Part shown: positions 8,039-17,014 of the stretch, in pieces
How the letters are laid out: each line of letters opens with the position of its first letter
Position numbering within the stretch: position 1 is the first letter of the stretch
Assembly: GCF_004138485.1 (NCBI RefSeq)
Contig: NZ_RYEV01000006.1
Coordinates: 496,001 to 560,000, forward strand
Direction of reading: 5' to 3'
DNA length: 64,000 bases
From: Peristeroidobacter soli
GTDB lineage: Bacteria > Pseudomonadota > Gammaproteobacteria > Steroidobacterales > Steroidobacteraceae
Program-made: the position numbers and the translations under genes
The notes under the pieces: model-generated
The model's input: only the letters and a program-made list of their open reading frames with translations
What the model was told of the DNA's origin: nothing
The model's database searches: none

Positions 8039-10042
8039 ATGCTGAAAGATGAATCGACGCCGCAGCTGCGGCTGTATCGGGACTGGCTGGCCCGCGAATA
8101 CGGTCTCACGTTCGCGGACTATGCGGCGATGTGGCGGTGGTCGACCACGGACCTGGCGGGATTCTGGCGCAGTCTCTGGGATTATCGTGAGATCGAGTCG
8201 TCCACCGCCTTCGGCGCTGTGGTCGACGGCCTGGAGATGCCAGGCGCCACTTGGTTCGAAGGCGCGCAGGTCAACTACGCGCGCCAGGTCTTTCGTCATG
8301 TCGAGCGTGCCGAAGCCGCCGGTCTGCCCGCCATCGTTGCTGAGAACGAGCGCGGCGTCGTCACGCAGATCGGCTGGAAGGAACTGCAACGACGTAGCGC
8401 TTCGCTCGCGTTGGAATTACGTCGTCACGGCGTGGGTCGTGGCGACCGGGTCGCTGCATATCTTCCAAACATTCCCGAAACCGTGATTGCACAGCTCGCC
8501 TGCGCCAGCGTGGGCGCAATCTGGACGGTGTGCTCGCCCGACATGGGGACGCCCGCCGTGCTGGAGCGTTTTCGACAGACGTCTCCTAAAGCGCTGATCG
8601 CCGTCGATGGCGTGTTCTATGGCGGCAGAGCGATGGATCGCAGTGTCACCGTCACCGAAATACGGCGGGAGTTGCCGAGCGTGGTGGCGTTGTTCGTCAT
8701 CCAGACCGGGTATGGCGAAGCGCTCGTTCCCAATTCGAACGATCTCGCGACGGCGCTGTCACGAACGGACGATGAGGTTGAGGCGTTCGAGCCTGAATGG
8801 CTGCCGTTCGATCATCCGCTGTGGATTCTGTATTCGAGCGGGACCACCGGCCTGCCCAAAGCCATCGTGCATGGCCACGGCGGCGTCATCGTCTCGACCT
8901 ATGCAGGCCTGCTGCATCTCGACCTGGGCGCCAGCTACTCGCCCGATTCGTTCGGCGAGCGCTTTCACTGGTACACCGCCACCGGCTGGGTCATGTGGAA
9001 TCAGCAGGTCGGGGCACTGCTGGCGGGGACGACGATTTGTTTGTTCGACGGCTCGCCCGGCGGCGCCAAGGACAAACCGGATTGGACGACGCTCTGGGCA
9101 TTCGTCGCGCGTCATCGGGTGACCTGGTTCGGCGCGGGCGCCGCGTTTTTCAACAGCTGTCGCAAGGCGAATATCACGGTGAGCGACGCTGGAGATTTGA
9201 GCGCGGTGCGCGCGTTGGGCAGCACCGGCTCGCCCTTGCCGGTGGATGTTCAGCGCTGGGGCACCGACCAATTTGCCGCCATCGGTCGCTCAGAGATTTG
9301 GTGGTGCAATATCAGTGGCGGCACCGACATTGCCGCCGCGTTCTTCTCGGGCAATCGCGAATTGCCCGCCACGCCGGGCAGGCTTCAATGCCGCCATCTC
9401 GGCGCCGCTGTGGAAGCATGGAATGAAAAAGGGCAACCCGTGCTCGAGCAAGTGGGCGAACTGGTGTGCACTCGGCCGTTTCCGAGCATGCCGCTGTACT
9501 TCTGGGGCGACGAGGACGGCAGTCGTTACCGGTCGTCGTACTTTCTGGAATGGCCGGGAATCTGGCGGCACGGCGACTGGCTGCAGATCGAGCGCGATGG
9601 CAGCTGCACGATTACCGGCAGAAGCGATGCGACCATCAATCGTCACGGCTTGCGCATGGGCACCGCCGATATCTATTCCGCCGTGGAACATCTGACCGAG
9701 GTCTTCGACAGTCTGGTCATCGATATCGAAGACGGGCAGGGCGACAGCAAGCTGCTGATGTTCGTGGTCCCGAGAGACGGGCGCGAGCTGGATGCGGCTC
9801 TCGAATCGGCCATGGCATCGGCCATCCGCACGGCGCTGTCGCCTCGCTTCATTCCGGATCGTTTCATTCATGCGCCGGGCATTCCCCGCACCTTGACGGG
9901 CAAGAAGCAGGAGCTGCCGGTCAAACGTCTGTTCCAGGGTTGGCCCATGGCCAAGGTTTTCAATCTGGATGCGATCGCCAATCCCGAGATCATTCCGTGG
10001 TATGCGGTGCGCGCGAAAGCCTGGCAGGAGCGGGGAGCATGA
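8039..10042 (+). CDS. Acetoacetyl-CoA synthetase-type acyl-CoA ligase
   Basis: 667 aa, the usual length for acetoacetate--CoA ligases (about 650-670). The N-terminal cap resembles ACAS_N, the AMP-binding P-loop is LYSSGTTGLPKAIVHGHGG (residues about 262-280), and the C-terminal catalytic lysine region is LTGKKQELPVKRL. The reaction would be acetoacetate (or a related short acid) + ATP + CoA to the CoA thioester, feeding central metabolism. It starts 7 bp after the TBDR stop and overlaps the MFS start by 4 bp (ATGA), so translation is coupled. Acid specificity is inferred from overall similarity. Confidence 0.9.
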   Translation: MLKDESTPQLRLYRDWLAREYGLTFADYAAMWRWSTTDLAGFWRSLWDYREIESSTAFGAVVDGLEMPGATWFEGAQVNYARQVFRHVERAEAAGLPAIVAENERGVVTQIGWKELQRRSASLALELRRHGVGRGDRVAAYLPNIPETVIAQLACASVGAIWTVCSPDMGTPAVLERFRQTSPKALIAVDGVFYGGRAMDRSVTVTEIRRELPSVVALFVIQTGYGEALVPNSNDLATALSRTDDEVEAFEPEWLPFDHPLWILYSSGTTGLPKAIVHGHGGVIVSTYAGLLHLDLGASYSPDSFGERFHWYTATGWVMWNQQVGALLAGTTICLFDGSPGGAKDKPDWTTLWAFVARHRVTWFGAGAAFFNSCRKANITVSDAGDLSAVRALGSTGSPLPVDVQRWGTDQFAAIGRSEIWWCNISGGTDIAAAFFSGNRELPATPGRLQCRHLGAAVEAWNEKGQPVLEQVGELVCTRPFPSMPLYFWGDEDGSRYRSSYFLEWPGIWRHGDWLQIERDGSCTITGRSDATINRHGLRMGTADIYSAVEHLTEVFDSLVIDIEDGQGDSKLLMFVVPRDGRELDAALESAMASAIRTALSPRFIPDRFIHAPGIPRTLTGKKQELPVKRLFQGWPMAKVFNLDAIANPEIIPWYAVRAKAWQERGA

Positions 10043-11313
10043 CGGTGGCTGCGCGCCCCGTGCGGCCCGGGGTGGTCCTGGGCATGTTGTGCTTCGTGTA
10101 TGTGCTCAACTTCCTGGACCGGCAGCTGATCTCGATTCTGGCCAAGCCCATCCAGGACGGGCTGCAGATCAGCGACAGTCAGCTGGGCCGGATCACGGGT
10201 TTCTATTTCGCGCTGTTCTATTGTTTCATCGCCATTCCGGTCGGCTGGCTGGCGGATCGCACCAACCGCATGAAGGTGCTGTCGATTGCATGCGCGCTAT
10301 GGAGCGGGGCGACCGCCGCGTGCGGGATGGCGGGCAGCTACGGGCAATTGGTCATCGCGCGCATGGCGGTTGGAGTCGGCGAAGCGGGTGGAGTGCCGCC
10401 GTCGTACGCGGTGATCTCGGATTATTTCCCGCGTGAACGGCGGGGCGCCGCGATGGCGATCTTCAATTTAGGCCCGCCGCTCGGGTCCGCGCTGGGCGTG
10501 GCATTCGGCGCCTCGCTTGCCGCGGCCTTCGACTGGCGAATCCCGTTTTACGTCATCGGCGCCGTCGGCGTCGTCACTGCGGTTGTCGTTTATCTCCTCG
10601 TTCCCGAGCCGAGACGTGGCGGACACGAAGCGGCGAGCAGCGCTCCGGGCCCCGGTTTCGTTGCTACCATCGCACGATTCTTCTCGAACCCCATCCTGCT
10701 GCTGGCATCGATCGCGAGTGGCGCCGCGAACTTCATCACTTACGGCATCAGCAATTTCGCCACGCTGTTCCTGATGCGTGAGAAGGGCATGCAACTGAGC
10801 GAGGTTGCGATCTGGTATGCGCTGGTGGTGGGTGTGGGCATGAGCGCCGGCATTTATGTTTCCGGCCGGCTCATCGACCGGTTCGGCGCCCGCACCAAGG
10901 CGGCCTATGCCGTCATCCCGGCCATCTCGCTGGTGCTCGCATTGCCTTTCTTTCTCGGCTTCGTCTGGGCGCCGCACTGGCCGCTGGCGCTGATCTTCCT
11001 GTGCGCTCCGATGTTCCTGAACTCGTTCTTTCTGTCGGCGACGGTGACGTTCGTGCAAGGCGAAGTGCATCCCGATCAGCGCGTGATCTCGGGGGCGTTG
11101 CTGCTGCTGGTGATGAACTTCATCGGTCTGGGCTTGGGGCCGACTTACGTGGGCATGGCGAGCGACTTCTTTCGCCCGGACCACGGAGCTCATGCGTTGC
11201 AGGCTGCGTTCTTCGCGCTGTCGCCGATGTATTTGATCGCGGCCCTGCTGTTTCTCACACTGGCCCATCGAATCATCCGGTCCCAAACGCTCACAGGAGA
11301 ACGTGCGCGATGA
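10039..11313 (+). CDS. MFS transporter, spinster-like
   Basis: 424 aa from ATG at 10039, overlapping the ligase stop as ATGA; no earlier start is needed. About 12 hydrophobic segments are visible. The N-terminal NFLDRQLISILAKPIQ, the loop-2 motif GWLADRTNR and VGVGEAGGVPPSYA fit the spinster-type/hexuronate-like MFS group common in TBDR catabolic loci. It would move the substrate imported through the outer-membrane receptor across the inner membrane. It overlaps the following lipoprotein esterase by 4 bp, so ligase, carrier and esterase form one coupled operon. Confidence 0.92.
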   Translation: MTVAARPVRPGVVLGMLCFVYVLNFLDRQLISILAKPIQDGLQISDSQLGRITGFYFALFYCFIAIPVGWLADRTNRMKVLSIACALWSGATAACGMAGSYGQLVIARMAVGVGEAGGVPPSYAVISDYFPRERRGAAMAIFNLGPPLGSALGVAFGASLAAAFDWRIPFYVIGAVGVVTAVVVYLLVPEPRRGGHEAASSAPGPGFVATIARFFSNPILLLASIASGAANFITYGISNFATLFLMREKGMQLSEVAIWYALVVGVGMSAGIYVSGRLIDRFGARTKAAYAVIPAISLVLALPFFLGFVWAPHWPLALIFLCAPMFLNSFFLSATVTFVQGEVHPDQRVISGALLLLVMNFIGLGLGPTYVGMASDFFRPDHGAHALQAAFFALSPMYLIAALLFLTLAHRIIRSQTLTGERAR

Positions 11314-12965
11314 ATTTTCGGTCGCTTTTGGTCGCAGCCTTCATGGGACTCTGCGGCTGCTCGATGCCGCCCGCTCCTGAGACGAACGAGGCGTCGCCTG
11401 TTGTGAACGCGCCGGCTGGTAGCGTGCGCGGTGTGCGCGAGGGAGATGCGAATGTTTTTCGCGCGATCCCTTATGCGTTGCCGCCTACAGGCGAGCGTCG
11501 TTGGCGTCCTCCTGCGCCGATGCCTCGATGGAACGAAGTTCGTACGGTCCAGCAGGCCGGTGCGGCGTGCGTGCAGCCTGCGATGGCACCAGGCCCGTAC
11601 AACCGGGGTCCGAAAGTGCTGATGAATGAAGACTGCCTGACGCTCGATGTCACCGCGCCTGTCGATGCGCGCAATGCCCCGGTCATGGTCTGGATTCACG
11701 GCGGCACTCTCATTTGGGGCTCGGCACAGTCCAAGATGTACTCGGGACGCGAGTTCGCCCAGCGAGGCGTCGTCCTCGTATCCATCAACTACCGTCTGGG
11801 TGTTCTCGGCTATCTCGCCCATCCCGAGCTCAGCAAGGAGTCGGCGGACGATGTTTCTGGAAATTATGGATTGCTGGATCAGATCGCCGCGCTCCGCTGG
11901 GTGCGGGAGAACATCGCGTCGTTCGGCGGTGACGCGGGCAATGTCACGATATTTGGCGAGTCGGCCGGGGCCTTGAGTGTCGAGTATCTGCTGGCATCGC
12001 CGGCGGCGCACGGTCTCTTCGAGCGGGCAATCGTGCAAAGCGGTTATCTGTTCACGATGCCGGAATTGCGACAGGCACGATACGAGGAGCAGTCGGCCGA
12101 GAGCATCGGCGCCGCGCTCGCCACCAAGCTCGGTGCTTCCAGCATTGCGAAAATGCGGGCGATGGGCGCGCGAGAGCTCGTCGATGCGACTGCCGTGGCC
12201 GGGTACGCGCCGTACGGCACGATCGATGGCAAGATTCTTCCGCGACAACTCGTCGATACATTCGATCGCGGCGAGCAGGCGCCGGTGCCGCTGATCGCTG
12301 GATTCACCAGTGGCGAGATTCGCGGTCTTCGGTTCCTGTTGCCTCCTGCTCCAGCCAGCGCATCGGTCTATGCGAATGATGTGAGGGCTCGTTACGGCGA
12401 CCTTGCGGACGAATATCTCCGGCTTTATCCGCCACGGGATTTGGACAAGACCCAATTGGCCGCCACGCGCGATGTGGTGTTCGGCTGGGCTTCAGAGCGG
12501 TTGGTACGGAAGCAGGCCGCCCTCGGACAGCGCTCCTTTCTTTATTACTTCGATCACGATTATCCGAACGCGGCAGCAATGGATCTCACGGCGTTTCATG
12601 CCAGCGAAGTGCCGTTCGTGTTCGGGACGTTCGATGCCACTCCCGCCGGCTGGCCGGCGATCCCGAACACGACCGGCGAGCGACAGCTCGCTGGCGCCAT
12701 CCTCGATTACTGGACCAGCTTCGCGCGTGACGGCCAACCGTCAGCGACGAATGGGCCGTCGTGGGCGCCGTTCGCACCGCGCAGCTCATATATGACTTTC
12801 GGCGACGCTCCGCAGCTGTCGAGCCAGTTCATGCCCGGCATGTTCGAGCTGCACGAGCAGATCATGTGCCGCCGTCGGGCCGGCGGCACGCAGTCATGGA
12901 ACTGGCGCTCGGGTTCGATTGCGCCCGTGATCGCGGGGCCGGTGGCGCACTGTGCCACTGAATAG
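11310..12965 (+). CDS. Carboxylesterase (type B) lipoprotein
   Basis: 551 aa from ATG at 11310 (ATGA overlap with the MFS stop). The leader MNFRSLLVAAFMGLCGC ends in a lipobox (LCGC), so it should be lipid-anchored in the periplasm. It is a type-B carboxylesterase: EDCLTLDV, oxyanion motif VWIHGGTLIWGS, nucleophile elbow FGESAGALSV and the catalytic-histidine region FHASEVPFVFG. Periplasmic ester hydrolysis beside an acyl-CoA ligase suggests the released acid is taken up and activated. It converges with the envelope block; only 17 bp separate it from the M15 peptidase stop. Confidence 0.92.
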   Translation: MNFRSLLVAAFMGLCGCSMPPAPETNEASPVVNAPAGSVRGVREGDANVFRAIPYALPPTGERRWRPPAPMPRWNEVRTVQQAGAACVQPAMAPGPYNRGPKVLMNEDCLTLDVTAPVDARNAPVMVWIHGGTLIWGSAQSKMYSGREFAQRGVVLVSINYRLGVLGYLAHPELSKESADDVSGNYGLLDQIAALRWVRENIASFGGDAGNVTIFGESAGALSVEYLLASPAAHGLFERAIVQSGYLFTMPELRQARYEEQSAESIGAALATKLGASSIAKMRAMGARELVDATAVAGYAPYGTIDGKILPRQLVDTFDRGEQAPVPLIAGFTSGEIRGLRFLLPPAPASASVYANDVRARYGDLADEYLRLYPPRDLDKTQLAATRDVVFGWASERLVRKQAALGQRSFLYYFDHDYPNAAAMDLTAFHASEVPFVFGTFDATPAGWPAIPNTTGERQLAGAILDYWTSFARDGQPSATNGPSWAPFAPRSSYMTFGDAPQLSSQFMPGMFELHEQIMCRRRAGGTQSWNWRSGSIAPVIAGPVAHCATE

Positions 12966-12982
12966 ACGAGTTGCCCGCCCGT

Positions 12983-13786
12983 TCAAACGTCCTTGCGCGC
13001 CAGTTCGAAGTGCATGCCGTCGGGGGTGCCGAAGTGGCCACCCCAGGCGAAGCCGTATGTGGCGAAAATGGGCGCGACGTCCTGGAGCGAGCCGGGGGTG
13101 TTGCGGGCCGCGGGGCGCTGGCCGTAGCCGTTCCATTCCGCGTTGAGATCGATGGCGACGCCCCAGCTGTGCGAGCTGAGCGGCTTGTCGAGGTCGCGGC
13201 TGATGTGCCGGGGTACGAAAGTGCCGGCGCAACTGAGCAGCAGATCGGAGAGGCCCGCCTTGGCGATTTCGTCGAACACGGCGGCGAAGTGCCGGGCCGC
13301 TTTCTTGTGAACGCGGATGTTTGGAAAGTCCAGCTGGGCGAGCGCCGGGACCGGAATCAGCTCGGTGTTCTCGCGGATCCATTCCGGTTCGATATCGATG
13401 AAGCCTTTTTTCGCCGCCTCCCTGAAACGAAACTGGCCGAAGAATCTCATCAGGTCGGTCGTGCTCAGCGGCAGGATGGTGTGGTCGGCACGACGATTCA
13501 CCGCCGGCGCCGGCCCGGCCGCTTCGGCGGGCTGCGTGGGAGGCGGGACGTCGCGCACGACACCGCCACCCCACACAAAACCCTGGCCCGCGATCAGCTC
13601 ATACCATTGGCCCTGACCGTTGATCGTGTCGCCGGGCAGGGCGGCTTGCATCTCCAGTCGGGTGCCGGGCTCGGCACGGCCGATGCGGGCCGCGCTCAAG
13701 CGCGCGGCCGAGCGAATATTCAGTTTCACGTTGACGCGAAACATTTGTGTCGGTTGGAACCGCGCTCGAATCGGATCAGCCGACAT
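12983..13786 (-). CDS. SH3-like domain plus M15-family D,D-peptidase
   Basis: 267 aa from ATG at 13786. The residues 1-75 region resembles a bacterial SH3 domain (LNIRSAARLSA... WYELIAGQGFVWGGGV). A linker is followed by an M15/VanY-like domain with SSHSWGVAIDLN (the SxHxxGxAxD zinc motif) and DGMHFEL (third zinc histidine). The expected activity is cleavage of D-Ala-containing peptidoglycan cross-links. No signal peptide is visible, which is odd for a wall enzyme. Its start overlaps the stop of the upstream gene by 11 bp (13776-13786), so the two are probably translationally coupled. It is the last gene of the leftward envelope unit. Confidence 0.85.
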   Translation of the reverse strand: MSADPIRARFQPTQMFRVNVKLNIRSAARLSAARIGRAEPGTRLEMQAALPGDTINGQGQWYELIAGQGFVWGGGVVRDVPPPTQPAEAAGPAPAVNRRADHTILPLSTTDLMRFFGQFRFREAAKKGFIDIEPEWIRENTELIPVPALAQLDFPNIRVHKKAARHFAAVFDEIAKAGLSDLLLSCAGTFVPRHISRDLDKPLSSHSWGVAIDLNAEWNGYGQRPAARNTPGSLQDVAPIFATYGFAWGGHFGTPDGMHFELARKDV

Positions 13787-15539
13787 AGTCGTCCCCCGCT
13801 CCCGACGCCAGCCCCAGCAACTCCTGGATCTGCGCTTGAGTGAACTCGCCGGTGGCGTCCTGCCCGTGGTCGCTTTGCCATTGATTGATGGCGGCGCGCG
13901 TGGCCGCATCGAAATAACCGCTGACAGCAATGTCGGGCATCGACAGCGCGCGCTGAATACGACGCACCTCGTGTTCCTGCAGGCCCGCTTCGGCCGGATT
14001 CAGAGCGTCGCTCATGGGAACGCGACTGGTCGCGGCGATGCTGGTAGCGGTGGCCGTCGATGGATCGTTCACCGACGGCTTTGCTTTGGCCTGCTCGGTG
14101 TCGCCATCGATGCGGGGACCCGAGCCGCGCAGCTTCACGACTTTGCTCAATATATCGAACCAGAACGGCGCGCCGAGCGTGACGGCGATGGCGGTGATGA
14201 TCCAGCCCAGCAACATCAAGGCCAGTTGCCCGGTGCGAGACTGGCCGCAGTCGGTCGTTTGTTTCTTATGGTCCGTCGACGGTTTGCAAGGTTTCGGGTC
14301 GCGCAGATTGGACAGTACCGCGTCCGACCAGCCGATCGGCAGGCCGGTCTCCTTGAGCTTGTCCAGGTCCCGCAGCCGCACGCACAGAGATTTGACCGCC
14401 GGATCCTCGGACTCCGCGCATTGCAAATCGCGCTCGCCATTGCGTGCCGCCAGCGCAACGCGCTCGACAGCGATGCTCGACGCAAGCGCGTCGCGCTGAC
14501 GATGTGTCTCAGCATAGGCTTCGCGTCGTGGTATCAATGTTCGCAGCTGATCCAATGTTTGGTCGATGCGTGCGCTGGAATTCTCACGGTTGCTCAGGTA
14601 GGCGCTCGATGCATCGTCGCGCATCCGGATGCGATCCAGATGGCCCGGCAGTTCATCGAGATACTGAAGGATGCGCAAACGCGCCCGGGGTTCGATGGCG
14701 TCGGGCCGACCTTCCGTCGCTTCGATGGCGACGAACATCGATTGAGTGAGTCTCGCATAGTCGCGAGCCACCGCCTCGGTCGCATCGGTTCGCTGCGGCA
14801 GGCTGGTCAATGGTGGCAATGAAGATTGATTGCGGCCGGTGGCCGTCGCTTGCTCGGTGCCGGTCGCCTTCGATGCTTCATACTGCTCGCTGACGCTCAC
14901 ACCCAGCCTGGCAATGGCTTCGCGCGACGCTGCATCGTTCCAGAGGTGAGGTGCGATCGCGAGCGGATCGATGTTCACCGCCGCGGCAACCAGCAGGCCG
15001 ATGATGAACAGCCAGGATTGAGTCCAGCGCTTGTACCAGCCGGTGGAACGTTCGGTGACCGAGTCGAACCACGCCTGCAGGCGTTTCTCATAAGCCGGCC
15101 AGTCGTTCTCGACACCGGGCAGCAGGCTCGCGAGGCCAGTGGCGAAAGAGGTCGGCGCGGGGATGCCGGCCGCCGCCACGCCGCCGGTCGTGATCGCCGA
15201 CACCAGTTCGGCGGGCGAGGAGGGGCGGATCCCGCCGGAGTAGCTGGCGGTCAGTTGGGATAGCAGCGATGTGACCATGACGTCGGCACTGATGTACGAC
15301 GGCTTGCGATTCGCGTCGGTCTCCGGGCTGGGGGCGAGCGACACGATCAGCGGATGATTCAACAGCTGCTCCGCGAACGTGGAGTTGTCGCCGACGAACG
15401 AAGCGATGGCCTGTCGCAGGACGCGGCCCCGCTGTTTGCGCATCGTGGAGAATGCTTCGACCAGCGTCGCAACCAGCAGGCTCGTCAGCGCGAACACCAG
15501 GACCAGGCCGATGGCGACGTCGATGATTCTGCTGTCCAT
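13776..15539 (-). CDS. Large membrane protein with C-terminal peptidoglycan-binding-like domain
   Basis: 587 aa, not recognised as a named family. Visible parts: a TM segment at about 6-28 (VAIGLVLVFALTSLLVATLV), a second at about 178-198, a long charged helical middle (about 230-420, repeated arginine/alanine-rich helices), a third TM at about 447-470, and a C-terminal segment (about 525-580: RRIQRALSMPD... GYFDAATRAAINQWQ) that looks like PG_binding_1. In known proteins that domain targets peptidoglycan, though N-in/C-out topology is not certain here. It is coupled to the downstream SH3-M15 peptidase and starts 9 bp after the trypsin-SleB gene, suggesting an envelope anchor for these hydrolases. 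Confidence 0.8.
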   Translation of the reverse strand: MDSRIIDVAIGLVLVFALTSLLVATLVEAFSTMRKQRGRVLRQAIASFVGDNSTFAEQLLNHPLIVSLAPSPETDANRKPSYISADVMVTSLLSQLTASYSGGIRPSSPAELVSAITTGGVAAAGIPAPTSFATGLASLLPGVENDWPAYEKRLQAWFDSVTERSTGWYKRWTQSWLFIIGLLVAAAVNIDPLAIAPHLWNDAASREAIARLGVSVSEQYEASKATGTEQATATGRNQSSLPPLTSLPQRTDATEAVARDYARLTQSMFVAIEATEGRPDAIEPRARLRILQYLDELPGHLDRIRMRDDASSAYLSNRENSSARIDQTLDQLRTLIPRREAYAETHRQRDALASSIAVERVALAARNGERDLQCAESEDPAVKSLCVRLRDLDKLKETGLPIGWSDAVLSNLRDPKPCKPSTDHKKQTTDCGQSRTGQLALMLLGWIITAIAVTLGAPFWFDILSKVVKLRGSGPRIDGDTEQAKAKPSVNDPSTATATSIAATSRVPMSDALNPAEAGLQEHEVRRIQRALSMPDIAVSGYFDAATRAAINQWQSDHGQDATGEFTQAQIQELLGLASGAGDDYVG

Positions 15540-15548
15540 GCGGCGGCC

Positions 15549-16997
15549 TCAGGCGATGTCGCGATAAAAGAGATGATTGCGGATGCGGGCGCAGGGTGTG
15601 CGTCCACGCGCCCAGCGCGGCGGCGTGATGGTGCGAGCGTGATAATGAGTTGCGCCGCTTGTCGTATCCTGTCGCGCACGTTCCGTTGGATCCAGATCCC
15701 GGAGTTGCTGTGCGAGCTGTAGTGCGAGCGAGTAGATGCCGTTCGCCGATGTGAGTTTCAGCAGCTGCGACCGATTCGGATCGTCGGTATTCCAGCAGCT
15801 GAATTGGTAAGGACGCAGACAGACTGCGGCGACGGTCTTGCCCCAATACGTCTGACGCGCGACCCGATTGAGTACCACGTGAGCCACGGCGCTCATTCCT
15901 TCGGCGCCTTCGCCGCGGGCCTCGCCCCACATCGTCTTCGCGAGAGCGCTGAGCTCGTCGGCAGGCTCCGGCGTCGGCGCATCGATCGCACTGCCCGACA
16001 TGGTCTCGCTGCTGACCGGGACCGGAGGGCGGATCAGCTCTTCGCCTCGACACACGACTCGTGCATTGGCCCATCGCAAGATGCGTCCAATGGGAATCGC
16101 CACCGCGTTCCGGTCGGCGCCATCGGGAGCCGAGCCGGCGTGGATTCCGACCAACTCGTCGTTCGAGCTCCAGATGGGAGCGCCGCTGTCGCCGCCCCGA
16201 AATCCGGGCGTGGCGCTCCAGCACAGTGCGTCCTTGATGGTATAGACGATGGGTTGTATCCGGCCCACCGACAGGCGGCAGGACATGTACTGCTGGCTGT
16301 GGCCATGGAATATCTGGCCCTGAGTGCGCAACTGCAGTCGATGATCGCCGAACGGATCGACCGCGCCGCGCGGCCATTCGTCCTGTTGTCGATTCAGTTC
16401 CCGCAGTTCCGACGCGTCGATCTGCACGAGCGCCGCATCGATGCTGCTTTCGGGTTGAGCCCGACCGAAGTTCGGCGCCCAGTCGAACAGCCGGCCGTGC
16501 ATCGGCGTGTTGCCATCGTCGAGGGAGACTTCGTCCTGGGCTCGAGTGGTTGCGGAGGCGGCCAGTACGTGGCCGGCGGTCAAAGCAAACAATCGTCTCG
16601 GATCGTCACGGTGCCTCAAGATGGCGCCAAGAGTGCCGAACGACGGCGGTGTCGAAGGATGCGAGACGTTGCGGACTTGCACCCACGCGGCGTGCGAGCG
16701 GCCGGCGAACCCCCCGCGAATGGAACGAACCGGTATGGAGGAGCCATCCAATGGAGACAGCAAGGTGCGTGGCAATCGATGTCCGGCGCAGTCGTCATCG
16801 AAGCCAAGGGTCAGCGCGCAGCCGCTGGCAATGGTTGTTCGATCGACCGACTGTTGCAACCAATGCAGGTCGCCGCAGACCTCGCCATGCAGCCCGATGG
16901 CACGTCCCTGCGCCTGCGCCTGCGCCTCGGCGCCCGCCGAGATCACGTGAGTCAGCTGCTGTCGCAGAGCTCGCAAATGTTCGAAGCGTGTCGGCAT
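15549..16997 (-). CDS. Fusion of trypsin-like serine protease and SleB-type cell-wall hydrolase
   Basis: 482 aa. The first about 315 residues are a trypsin-fold protease: TAGHV gives His143, SSIDAALV gives a candidate Asp187, and FRGGDSGAP gives Ser271, so the triad looks complete. Residues about 348-482 match the Hydrolase_2/SleB lytic fold: LAKTMWGEARGEG with catalytic-type Glu359, then AHVVLNRV and the conserved C-terminal THYHA and NHLFY regions. A proline-rich linker (about 322-345) joins them. No signal peptide is visible. The combination suggests a wall hydrolase whose release or activation is proteolytic, or a protease acting on partners; that is inference. It sits 17 bp downstream of the lipoprotein gene. 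Confidence 0.87.
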   Translation of the reverse strand: MPTRFEHLRALRQQLTHVISAGAEAQAQAQGRAIGLHGEVCGDLHWLQQSVDRTTIASGCALTLGFDDDCAGHRLPRTLLSPLDGSSIPVRSIRGGFAGRSHAAWVQVRNVSHPSTPPSFGTLGAILRHRDDPRRLFALTAGHVLAASATTRAQDEVSLDDGNTPMHGRLFDWAPNFGRAQPESSIDAALVQIDASELRELNRQQDEWPRGAVDPFGDHRLQLRTQGQIFHGHSQQYMSCRLSVGRIQPIVYTIKDALCWSATPGFRGGDSGAPIWSSNDELVGIHAGSAPDGADRNAVAIPIGRILRWANARVVCRGEELIRPPVPVSSETMSGSAIDAPTPEPADELSALAKTMWGEARGEGAEGMSAVAHVVLNRVARQTYWGKTVAAVCLRPYQFSCWNTDDPNRSQLLKLTSANGIYSLALQLAQQLRDLDPTERARQDTTSGATHYHARTITPPRWARGRTPCARIRNHLFYRDIA

Positions 16998-17014
16998 GGG
17001 CGAAATCTTCCGCC

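Noticed and set aside
6187-8109. Antisense frame of about 640 codons opposite the TBDR at 5809
   Set aside because: Shadow of a receptor with signal peptide, TonB box and terminal phenylalanine on the sense strand.
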